DNA from: Gammaproteobacteria bacterium
GTDB lineage: Bacteria > Pseudomonadota > Gammaproteobacteria > Thiohalorhabdales > Thiohalorhabdaceae
Length of the DNA: 7,963 nucleotides
Direction of reading: 5' to 3'
Assembly (NCBI GenBank): GCA_018609925.1
Contig: JAHEOG010000085.1
Location: 1 to 7,963, forward strand
Part shown: positions 1-6,202 of the stretch, piece after piece
How the letters are laid out: every line of letters begins with the position of its first letter
Numbering within the stretch: position 1 is the stretch's first letter
The notes under the pieces: generated by a model
Databases searched by the model: none
What the model was told of the DNA's origin: nothing
Seen by the model: the letters and a program-made list of their open reading frames with translations, nothing else
Position numbers and translations under genes: made by a program

Positions 1-1
1 C

Positions 2-1234
2 CTGGGCAGGGAGGCCCCCTCCCCCCGGTTCGGTCAATGGCTGGTGGTGGGCCAAATCGAACGGATTCGGCTGGACCGCTGGTGGTCCTTGATCGCCGGA
101 TCCGGTCTCGGCATGGATCAACCCCCGACCTTCCAAGGCGATCTCACCATCGATCGGGTCCTTTGGGGGGAGCAAGACTGGGGGCCTCTGGAGGTCGACG
201 GTGGCGGGCGCTTCCATGAGGGTCGCTATCGCGTGGCAGGGGAGCTTGCGGGGCCCCGGGCTCAGGGCCAGGTTCGGTGGCTCCATGGCGAGCAAAATCC
301 GGATCGGATTCGAGTGGATCTCGACGAGCTGGCGCTCCCTGAGCTCGACTCCTGGGACACAAGCGCAGAGGAAACTGGCCGGGTTGGCCCGGTTCCGGAT
401 CTGGACGTGCGGGTCCAGGCCGAAGAGGTTGGAGTGGGGAAACAGCCCCTCCAGGACTTGCTGATCCGGGCCAAGCTCGGTCCCGATCGGTGGGATCTGC
501 CCCGCCTGGAGGTCCGCAAGGAGGATTCCCGGTTGCGCTTGCAGGGGAACTGGGTGAAGGACCTGGAGCGCACCCTGATGCGAACGGACCTGAAGACCGA
601 AGACTTCGGGGCCCTGTTGCGGGAAATGGGGATCTATCCGAGCATGAAGGGTGGTTCCGGGACCCTGATCGGGACCCTTTCCTGGCCGGGCCAGCCCCAA
701 ACCTTCCAGGCTGGCGATCTTTCCGGTTCCCTGCGCCTGGCCATGGCCAACGGCGAGATCGAGGAGCTGTTCTTCCTCAGCAAGGCCCTGAGCACCCTCA
801 ATGTCCTCGACTGGCCCAGCCAGGCCGTGCGCGGGTTCGATAACCTGACCCACAGCGGCCTTGTCTATCGCGAGCTCAAGGGCAACCTGATCCTCCAGGG
901 CGGGATGGCCGAGCTGGAGGAGTGGCACCTCGTGGGAGCCCCGCTTCGCCTCAGGGCCCGGGGACGGATGGACCTTGGAAAGCAGACCTTCGATATCCTC
1001 TTCCGCCTGGAGCCCCTCCAGACCATGGACAAGGTGGTATCGGCGGTGCCGTTGCTGGGGCACCTGCTAACCGGGGAGGGGGGTAGCCTGACCGCTTTCC
1101 ACTACCGGGTTCGGGGCCCCTGGGAAGACCCCGAGGTTGCCGCCGCATCGGATCCAGGTGGGGAGCTTCCCTGGGAGACCTTGTGGCGACGTATGCGGGA
1201 AATGGGGTGGCGGGACCTCCTACCCGGAGGGTGA
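2..1234 (+). CDS. yhdP: YhdP-family AsmA-like envelope protein, C-terminal part (5' end outside window)
   Basis: The frame is open from base 2 to a TGA at 1232-1234, giving about 410 residues, so this is the C-terminal part of a much longer protein (YhdP proteins usually exceed 1200 residues). The fragment has the family's beta-rich repeating character and a recognisable AsmA-like C-terminal region. This includes a DFGALLREMG segment near fragment residue 201, a WPG turn near 228, an LSGSLRLAMANGEIEEL strand, an LSTLNVLDW segment, a GRMDLGKQTFDI strand and a final YRVRGPWEDPEV motif. Known role: YhdP is an inner-membrane-anchored bridge-like protein that, with TamB and YdbH, moves phospholipid toward the outer membrane. 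Position next to a nitrilase-family gene and tldD is the usual gammaproteobacterial order and supports the call. The GTG at 44 is internal, not a start. The exact family name is inferred from context and pattern. Confidence 0.82.
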   Translation: MGREAPSPRFGQWLVVGQIERIRLDRWWSLIAGSGLGMDQPPTFQGDLTIDRVLWGEQDWGPLEVDGGGRFHEGRYRVAGELAGPRAQGQVRWLHGEQNPDRIRVDLDELALPELDSWDTSAEETGRVGPVPDLDVRVQAEEVGVGKQPLQDLLIRAKLGPDRWDLPRLEVRKEDSRLRLQGNWVKDLERTLMRTDLKTEDFGALLREMGIYPSMKGGSGTLIGTLSWPGQPQTFQAGDLSGSLRLAMANGEIEELFFLSKALSTLNVLDWPSQAVRGFDNLTHSGLVYRELKGNLILQGGMAELEEWHLVGAPLRLRARGRMDLGKQTFDILFRLEPLQTMDKVVSAVPLLGHLLTGEGGSLTAFHYRVRGPWEDPEVAAASDPGGELPWETLWRRMREMGWRDLLPGG

Positions 1235-1240
1235 CCGTAA

Positions 1241-1293
1241 CCCCGTAGCGCGTACGGGGGAGGCCTCTTCCTGCGGAGGGGACCCGGGGGTCC
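1241..1293 (+). other. Two GC-rich hairpins in the yhdP-nit gap
   Basis: CCCCGTA (1241-1247) pairs perfectly with TACGGGG (1253-1259) around a 5-base loop, starting six bases after the yhdP stop. A second hairpin pairs GGACC (1280-1284) with GGTCC (1289-1293). Neither is followed by a T-run, so a standard intrinsic terminator is not supported. They could be a Rho-type or attenuating end, an RNA-processing site, or GC-rich chance. Confidence 0.3.
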
Positions 1294-1327
1294 GAAGGCC
1301 AATCCGGGGGGAAGGAGAAGAGCGGTC

Positions 1328-2158
1328 GTGGGGACTCCTCTAGCAGCTGCCGCCCAGATGGTTTCCGGCGAGAATGTGGCAGCGAACCTGGACCGGGCCC
1401 GGGGGCTGCTGGAGGCTGCCCGGGACGCCGGGGCATCGGTCGCCGCCCTGCCCGAGAACTTCCCCTGCCTCAGCGGCAACGAGCGGGCCAAGTTCGCCCA
1501 CGCGGAGCCTCCTCAAGGAGGGCCCCTGACCGGGTTCCTGCGGGAGGAGGCGGCCCGCCTGGGGCTATGGGTTATCGGCGGGACTGTCCCCTACCTCACA
1601 GAGGATCCCGGGCGGGTCCGCTCCGCCTGCCTGCTGGTGGACGATCGCGGGGAGGTCCGGGCCCGCTACGATAAAATCCACCTGTTCGATGTCCAACTGG
1701 GGGAAGGGGAGGCCTACCGGGAATCCGCCACCATCGAGCCGGGGAATGAGGCGGTTGTGGCGGAAACCCCGTTTGGCACGCTAGGCCTGGCCGTTTGCTA
1801 CGACCTACGCTTCCCGGAGCTCTTCCGCGTCCTGGTCTCCCGGGGGGCCGAGTGGTTGGCCGTCCCTTCCGCCTTTACCCGGACTACCGGCGAGGCCCAC
1901 TGGGAGGCCCTGGTACGGGCCCGGGCGATCGAGTCCCAGGTCGCAATCCTTGCCCCCGGCCAGGGCGGAAGCCATCCGGGGGGGCGGGAGACCCACGGCG
2001 ACAGCCTGGTGGTCGACCCCTGGGGGCAGGTCCTGGATCGGGTGGGCCGCGGCGAGGGACTCGCCCTGGGGCCCCTCGACCGCCAGCGGGTGGCCGCCGT
2101 CCGGGAGCGGCTCCCGGCTCTGGGGCATCGACGCCTGATGGATCCCTGGCAGCCTTGA
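1328..2158 (+). CDS. Carbon-nitrogen hydrolase, Nit1-like (probable deaminated glutathione amidase)
   Basis: This 276-residue protein is the usual length for the nitrilase superfamily. The Glu-Lys-Cys triad is visible: E43 in LPENF, K116 in YDKIHLFD and C157 in CYDLRFPE. The motifs CYDLRFPELFR, HWEALVRARAIE (191-202) and GDSLVVDPWG (224-233) fit the Nit1 branch, whose known reaction is hydrolysis of the amide in deaminated glutathione to alpha-ketoglutarate and Cys-Gly, a cytosolic repair step. An omega-amidase or other small-amide substrate cannot be excluded. The GTG start is chosen because the conserved first strand (LAAAAQMVSGENVAANL) begins just after it, which excludes the ATG at 1358. 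AAGGAG at 1312-1317 lies 10 bases upstream, a somewhat long spacing. The gene sits 93 bases after yhdP and just before tldD, a neighbourhood conserved in gammaproteobacteria, where a probable hydrolase occupies this slot. Confidence 0.9.
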   Translation: MGTPLAAAAQMVSGENVAANLDRARGLLEAARDAGASVAALPENFPCLSGNERAKFAHAEPPQGGPLTGFLREEAARLGLWVIGGTVPYLTEDPGRVRSACLLVDDRGEVRARYDKIHLFDVQLGEGEAYRESATIEPGNEAVVAETPFGTLGLAVCYDLRFPELFRVLVSRGAEWLAVPSAFTRTTGEAHWEALVRARAIESQVAILAPGQGGSHPGGRETHGDSLVVDPWGQVLDRVGRGEGLALGPLDRQRVAAVRERLPALGHRRLMDPWQP

Positions 2159-2196
2159 TACTTGATATAGAAGCCGGGCCTGCGCAAACGTATTGT
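2154..2196 (+). promoter_or_regulatory. AT-rich spacer with tandem CTTGATA, possible tldD promoter
   Basis: The sequence CTTGATA occurs twice in tandem (2154-2160 and 2161-2167), overlapping the nit stop codon, in an AT-rich patch unlike the surrounding GC-rich DNA. TTGATA resembles a -35 box and TATTGT (2191-2196) a -10 box, but their spacing from the second copy is 23 bases, too long for a good sigma-70 promoter. GCCGGG (2173-2178) can pair with CCCGGC (2198-2203) across a 19-base loop. A promoter driving tldD-pmbA here is possible but unproven. Confidence 0.25.
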
Positions 2197-2227
2197 TCCC
2201 GGCCCAGACCCCCGACCTCCATGCGAG

Positions 2228-2232
2228 GGAGG
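2228..2232 (+). promoter_or_regulatory. Ribosome binding site that fixes the tldD start
   Basis: GGAGG lies five bases before the ATG at 2238. It favours this ATG over the in-frame TTG at 2193, which would add 15 residues (beginning FPAQTPDLHA) that the TldD family does not have. Confidence 0.85.
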
Positions 2233-2237
2233 AACGC

Positions 2238-3677
2238 ATGAGCGATCACTGGCAGGTGGCGGAGGAGCTGCTCCTCCGTCCGAGCGATGTCGGCATGGAC
2301 CAGATCCAGGAAGCGCTGGGTCAGATGCTGACCCGGCAGGTGGACTACGCCGACCTCTATTTCGAATACACCCGGCGGGAGAGCTTCAGCCTGGAAGAAG
2401 GACGGATCCAGGGGGGCTCCTATGGCATCGACTCGGGTGTCGGTGTGCGGGCCGTTAGCGGGGACAAGACCGGGTTCGCCTATTCCGACGAGCTGGTGCC
2501 CGCCGCCCTTTTGGAGTCGGCCCGCAATGCCCGGGCCATCGCGGTTTCGGGGAGCTCCGGCAGCGTTCCTGTGCTTTCCCGGAACCAGGCGCCGAAGCCC
2601 CTCTACGATCCGGTGGACCCCATCGCCAGCCTGAGCGACCAGGCCAAGGTGCGGCTCCTGGAGATCGTGGACGCCGAGGCTCGGGAAGCCGATCCCCGCG
2701 TGACCGAGGTCATGGCCAACCTGACCGGGACCTACAAGGCCGTTCTGGTGGCCGGCTCCGACGGGCGCCTAGTGACCGACATCCGCCCCCTGATCCGGAT
2801 CAATGTAGAGGTCATCGTCGCCGAGGGCGACAACCGTCAGCAAGGAATGGCGGGGGGCGGCGCCCGTGCCGGCTACGATTGGCTGGACGAGGCCACTGTG
2901 CGCGGCTACGCCCGGGAGGCGGTGCGCCAGGCCCTGGTCAACCTGGAGGCCGATGACGCTCCGGCGGGGACCATGGATGTGGTGCTCGGGGCCGGCTGGC
3001 CGGGAATCCTCCTGCATGAGGCCATCGGCCACGGTCTGGAGGGTGACTTCAACCGCAAGGAGACCTCGGCCTTCTCGGGCCGGATCGGTGAGAAGGTGGC
3101 CTCGGAGCAGTGCACAGTGGTGGACGACGGGACCATCGAGGACCGGCGCGGTTCCCTCACCGTGGATGACGAGGGCGAGCCGACGCAGCGCACGGTCCTG
3201 ATCGAGAACGGGATCCTCAAGGGCTACATGCAGGACAGCACCAACGCCCGCCTGATGGGCATGGTGCCCACCGGCAACGGTCGGCGGGAATCCTACGCCC
3301 ACCGCCCCATGCCGCGGATGACCAATACCTACATGGAGAACGGCAGCTACGATCCCGGGGAGATCATCGCCTCCGTGGACAAGGGGCTCTATGCCACCCA
3401 GTTCTCCGGCGGACAGGTGGACATCACCTCCGGCAAGTTCGTCTTCTCCGCCTCCGAGGCCTATCTGATCGAGAACGGCCGGATTACCAAGCCGGTCAAG
3501 GGAGCCACCCTCATCGGCAACGGTCCGGATGTGCTGACTCGGGTGGGCATGGTCGGCAACGACAAGGCGCTGGATTCCGGCATCGGCACCTGCGGCAAAG
3601 AGGGCCAATCGGTTCCGGTGGGGGTGGGCCAGCCTACCGTCCTAATCAACGGGCTGACAGTGGGAGGAACTCAGTGA
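2238..3677 (+). CDS. tldD: Metalloprotease TldD, catalytic subunit
   Basis: This 479-residue protein is collinear with E. coli TldD (481 residues) as I recall it. The zinc protease motif HEAIGHGLEGD is intact, with H260, E261 and H265, and the C-terminal CGKEGQ motif supplies C452, the further metal ligand of the family. Other conserved stretches are ADLYFEY (38-44), GVGVRAVSG (67-75), TVVDDGTIEDRRG (293-305), PTGNGRRESYAH (344-355) and GGQVDITSGKFVFS (391-404). With TldE it forms a cytosolic heterodimer that degrades unfolded peptides. In enterobacteria it trims the microcin B17 leader and degrades the antitoxin CcdA. The stop overlaps the start of pmbA, which fits a 1:1 complex. No peptide precursor gene is seen nearby, so a housekeeping role is the safer inference. 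Nothing looks truncated or missing. Confidence 0.97.
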   Translation: MSDHWQVAEELLLRPSDVGMDQIQEALGQMLTRQVDYADLYFEYTRRESFSLEEGRIQGGSYGIDSGVGVRAVSGDKTGFAYSDELVPAALLESARNARAIAVSGSSGSVPVLSRNQAPKPLYDPVDPIASLSDQAKVRLLEIVDAEAREADPRVTEVMANLTGTYKAVLVAGSDGRLVTDIRPLIRINVEVIVAEGDNRQQGMAGGGARAGYDWLDEATVRGYAREAVRQALVNLEADDAPAGTMDVVLGAGWPGILLHEAIGHGLEGDFNRKETSAFSGRIGEKVASEQCTVVDDGTIEDRRGSLTVDDEGEPTQRTVLIENGILKGYMQDSTNARLMGMVPTGNGRRESYAHRPMPRMTNTYMENGSYDPGEIIASVDKGLYATQFSGGQVDITSGKFVFSASEAYLIENGRITKPVKGATLIGNGPDVLTRVGMVGNDKALDSGIGTCGKEGQSVPVGVGQPTVLINGLTVGGTQ

Positions 3678-4996
3678 CCGCCTCCATCGACAACGAGGCC
3701 CTGGCCGGACGCCTCCTGGAGCGGGCGCGGGCCCACGGCGCCGATCAAGCCGAGGTGGGGGTCCAGGGGGCCTCCGGGCTCACCGCGGCGGTTCGCCTGG
3801 GCGAGGTGGATACCCTGGAGTACCACCGCGACAAGGAATGCTCCCTGACCGTGTTCATCGACCAGGCCAAGGGGAGCGCCACAACCACCGATTTCTCCGA
3901 GGCCTCCCTGGAGGCCACCGCCGAGAAGGCCTGCGCCCTCGCCCGCCGGACTTCGCCGGACCCGGCCAACGGCCTCGCCGATCCCGCGCATCTCGCCGGT
4001 AACATCCCGGACCTGGATCTGGACCATCCGGCCGAGCTCGGACCGGAGGAGGCCATCGAGCGGGCCCGTGCCTGCGAGGAGGCGGCCAGGGGGGTGGACA
4101 CCCGCATTACCAACTCCGAAGGCGGCGAGTTCAGCTGGATGCGGGCCACCTTGGCCTACGCCAATAGCCATGGGTTCAGCGGGGCTTACTCCGAGACCCA
4201 GTTCGGGGTCTACGCCGCGGTGGTGGCCAGCGACGAGCGGGGGATGCAGCGCGACTTCTGGTTCTCCTCGGCCTGCGATCTAGAGGACCTAGAGGATCCG
4301 GCGGAGGTTGGGCGTCGCTCCGGGGAGCGCTCGGTGCGTCGGCTGGGGGCCCGGCCCATTGCCACGACCAAGGTGCCGGTGCTCTACGAAGGCCCCGTTG
4401 CCGCAAGCCTGCTGGGTCATCTGGTCTCCGCGGTACGTGGGCCGAGCCTCTATCGGGGCGCCTCCTTCCTGGCGGGCCGGGCCGGGGAGCGGATCTTCGC
4501 CCCGGGCATTACCATTCGGGAGGAGCCCTTGCGGCCCAAGGGACTCGGCAGTGCTCCCTTCGACGGGGAGGGCGTGGCCACCCGAAACCGGGATCTCGTC
4601 GCCGAGGGGGTGCTGACCGGTTATTGCCTGGACAGCTATTCGGCCCGCAAGCTGGGGATGGAGAGTACGGGCAACGCGGGCGGGGTCCACAACCTCCACC
4701 TGGTCCCCGGGGAGCGTGACCCCCAACAGCTCCTGCGGGAGATGGGGACCGGACTGCTAGTCACCGAGCTCATCGGGTTCGGGGTCAACAACGTGACCGG
4801 GGATTACTCCCGTGGGGCGGCGGGGTTCTGGGTGGAGAACGGCGAGATCGCCTACCCGGTGGAGGAGATCACGATCGCCGGCAACCTGGAGTCGATGTTC
4901 GCCGACATCGCGGCCGTCGGCAACGACCTGCGGATGCGCTCCAATGTCTGCAGCCCCTCGGTCCTGATTGGACAGATGACGGTGGCCGGTCAGTAA
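3674..4996 (+). CDS. pmbA: Metalloprotease TldE (PmbA), non-catalytic subunit
   Basis: This 440-residue protein is close in length to E. coli PmbA (about 450). It shares the TldD fold but, as expected for TldE, has no HExxxH motif. Recognisable family blocks are LLGHLVSAVRGPSLYRGASFL, SAPFDGEGVATRNRDLV, YSARKLGMESTGNAGGVHN and the C-terminal TGDYSRGAAGFWVENGEI, ITIAGNLESM and VGNDLRMRSNV. It pairs with TldD to form the channel and the active enzyme. The GTG start shares four bases (GTGA) with the tldD stop, and GGAGG at 3663-3667 lies six bases upstream inside tldD. Translational coupling is therefore likely. In Pseudomonas a yjgA-type gene lies between the two halves. Here it is absent. A 9-base direct repeat at 4280-4297 encodes DLEDLED and probably has no significance. 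Confidence 0.97.
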   Translation: MTASIDNEALAGRLLERARAHGADQAEVGVQGASGLTAAVRLGEVDTLEYHRDKECSLTVFIDQAKGSATTTDFSEASLEATAEKACALARRTSPDPANGLADPAHLAGNIPDLDLDHPAELGPEEAIERARACEEAARGVDTRITNSEGGEFSWMRATLAYANSHGFSGAYSETQFGVYAAVVASDERGMQRDFWFSSACDLEDLEDPAEVGRRSGERSVRRLGARPIATTKVPVLYEGPVAASLLGHLVSAVRGPSLYRGASFLAGRAGERIFAPGITIREEPLRPKGLGSAPFDGEGVATRNRDLVAEGVLTGYCLDSYSARKLGMESTGNAGGVHNLHLVPGERDPQQLLREMGTGLLVTELIGFGVNNVTGDYSRGAAGFWVENGEIAYPVEEITIAGNLESMFADIAAVGNDLRMRSNVCSPSVLIGQMTVAGQ

Positions 4997-5010
4997 TTCG
5001 GTGAACTGGC

Positions 5011-5186
5011 CCGCCAAGGGCGCAAAGGCCCCAGGGCCCCCCAAGGGGAAACAGGAATGGCCCTAATCCGGCTGCAGCCTCCGTCGTGACTCCAACCGAT
5101 TGGGACATGGCTGGACATAGCGCCGGACTGGATTTCACCCAAGAACCGCTCTACGGCATTCGCCGCCCTCCTGGCGCCCTTGGCGG
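5011..5186 (+). repeat. Miniature inverted-repeat element 1, between pmbA and cysQ
   Basis: The left end CCGCCAAGGGCGC (5011-5023) is the perfect 13-base reverse complement of 5174-5186. Inside the left end, about 9-base units follow one another: CCAAGGGCG (5014), CAAAGGCCC (5023), CAGGGCCCC (5032) and CCAAGGGGA (5041). The right arm read in reverse gives CCAAGGGCG then CCAGGAGGG. The 176-base element has no convincing ORF and fills most of the 219-base gap. It starts 15 bases after the pmbA stop and ends 30 bases before the cysQ start. A related element follows cysQ. I infer a non-autonomous, MITE-like or REP-like repeat. No target-site duplication is evident. Confidence 0.6.
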
Positions 5187-5203
5187 CTGCCGTTTCCCGC
5201 AAT

Positions 5204-5210
5204 GAGGAGG
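5204..5210 (+). promoter_or_regulatory. Ribosome binding site that fixes the TTG start of the cysQ-like gene
   Basis: GAGGAGG ends five bases before the TTG at 5216. No good site precedes the in-frame TTG at 5180, which lies within the right arm of the upstream repeat element, so the downstream TTG is preferred. Confidence 0.75.
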
Positions 5211-5215
5211 AACAT

Positions 5216-6028
5216 TTGGACGAACAGCAGCTCCCTCAGGTGCTGGAGGAGGTCAAGGCGGCCGTGCGCGCCGCCGGGGAAGAGATCCTGCAGTACCAGG
5301 ACAGTGGCAACCGCCAGTGGGACAAGAGCGAAGACGACCCCGTTAGCCTGGCCGATCTGGCCTCGGACCGGCTCCTCCGGGACCGCCTGCTGGGGCTGCT
5401 TCCCGAGTGCGGCTGGCAATCCGAGGAGACGGTGGACGATTACTCCCGTTTGCAGCGGGAGTGGGTATGGGTAGTGGACCCCCTCGACGGTACCCGGGAG
5501 TTCCTGGAGGGCATCCCGGAGTTCTCCGTCGCCGTCGCCCTGGTTCGGGACGGCCGGCCTCAGCTGGGGGTTGTCCATAACCCGGCGACGGGAGAGGTCT
5601 TCGCCGGTCTGGCTGGAGGGCCCGTCCAGTATGGGGAGGATCCGGCGCGAGTCAGTGATCAGACCGACCGGGGGGCGGCCACCGTGGCCGTGAGCCGGAG
5701 CGAGTACAACCGGGGAGAGTTCGACGAGGTGGCGGCCGAAATGGACCTGCGCCCCGTCGGTTCGGTGGCCTACAAGCTGGCGCTGGTGGCAGCCGGCCAG
5801 GTGGATGTCTTCTATACCCTCACCCCGCGCTGCGAATGGGATATCTGCGCCGGGGTTTGCCTGGTGCAGGGCGCTGGCGGCCGGGCTACCGAGAAGGACG
5901 GCTCCGAGGTGGTGTTCAACCGGCCGGAGGGCAAGACCCGCAGCCTGGTAGCCGCCAATCCCGCCCTCCACGGCCAGCTCCTGGAAGCCCTTGCCGACAA
6001 GCCCCTCGCTCCCGACCTCCGGGCCTAG
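5216..6028 (+). CDS. cysQ: CysQ-like 3'(2'),5'-bisphosphate nucleotidase / inositol monophosphatase family
   Basis: This 270-residue protein carries the metal-binding signature of the Mg-dependent, lithium-sensitive phosphatase fold: D47 in SLADLASD, E70/E71 in WQSEET, DPLDGT at 88-93 (D88, D91) and WDICAG at 208-213 (D209). The DGTREFLEG stretch favours CysQ over plain inositol monophosphatase. CysQ converts 3'-phosphoadenosine 5'-phosphate to AMP and phosphate, removing a toxic by-product of sulfate assimilation. The C-terminal half (SVAYKLALVAAGQVDVFYTL) differs from E. coli CysQ in this region, so a related sugar- or inositol-phosphate substrate remains possible. E. coli CysQ has 246 residues. 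The start is the TTG at 5216, with a strong ribosome binding site five bases upstream. The gene is flanked on both sides by related inverted-repeat elements and is probably read through from pmbA or from its own promoter, though none is clear. Confidence 0.85.
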   Translation: MDEQQLPQVLEEVKAAVRAAGEEILQYQDSGNRQWDKSEDDPVSLADLASDRLLRDRLLGLLPECGWQSEETVDDYSRLQREWVWVVDPLDGTREFLEGIPEFSVAVALVRDGRPQLGVVHNPATGEVFAGLAGGPVQYGEDPARVSDQTDRGAATVAVSRSEYNRGEFDEVAAEMDLRPVGSVAYKLALVAAGQVDVFYTLTPRCEWDICAGVCLVQGAGGRATEKDGSEVVFNRPEGKTRSLVAANPALHGQLLEALADKPLAPDLRA

Positions 6029-6040
6029 TCCAGGCGTACC

Positions 6041-6172
6041 CGCCCAAGACGCAAAGGGGCCAAGACGAAAACCGGATTTGGCTGAAGGCCCGACCAAAGC
6101 TCGGCGGGAAGCCTTTTCCGGTGTTTTCGATCGAGCCCATTTGGCTTCTCGGCGTTCTTGGCGTCCTGGGTG
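6041..6172 (+). repeat. Miniature inverted-repeat element 2, between cysQ and the kinase fusion gene
   Basis: The left arm at 6041-6056 matches the reverse complement of 6157-6172 at 13 of 16 positions. The left arm contains CCAAGACG twice (6044-6051 and 6060-6067), separated by CAAAGGGG. The right arm, reversed, reads as 9-base units CCCAGGACG, CCAAGAACG and CCGAGAAGC. This is the same unit type and arrangement as the element before cysQ, although the middles are hardly alike. It occupies most of the 174-base gap and ends 30 bases before the next start codon. No ORF or target duplication is seen. Confidence 0.55.
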
Positions 6173-6190
6173 GTGTTTCCAATGAATGCT

Positions 6191-6196
6191 CGGAGG
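6191..6196 (+). promoter_or_regulatory. Ribosome binding site favouring the GTG start at 6203
   Basis: CGGAGG lies six bases before the GTG at 6203. The alternative ATG at 6182 has only a weak GGTGG upstream, and the TTG at 6158 lies inside a repeat arm. A start at 6203 also gives the expected short leader before the conserved YPHPVDEV motif. Confidence 0.65.
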
Positions 6197-6202
6197 CTTG
6201 CC

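Noticed and set aside
2769..3608. Antisense reading frame of about 280 residues within tldD
   Set aside because: It lies wholly opposite the conserved tldD sequence and has the His/Gly/Val-rich look of a reverse shadow, with no family resemblance.
4280..4297. Tandem 9-base repeat CTAGAGGAC / CTAGAGGAT inside pmbA
   Set aside because: It keeps frame and encodes an acidic DLEDLED loop in a variable part of TldE. Protein length is normal, so a chance repeat is the simplest reading.
5011..5050. CRISPR-like array
   Set aside because: The 9-base units are contiguous and degenerate with no spacers, so they do not form repeats and spacers of CRISPR size.
5027..5051. Intrinsic terminator after pmbA
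   Set aside because: Short GC stems (GGCC with GGCC, CCCC with GGGG) are possible, but only AAA follows on the + strand and there is no T-run. The sequence is better explained as part of the repeat element.
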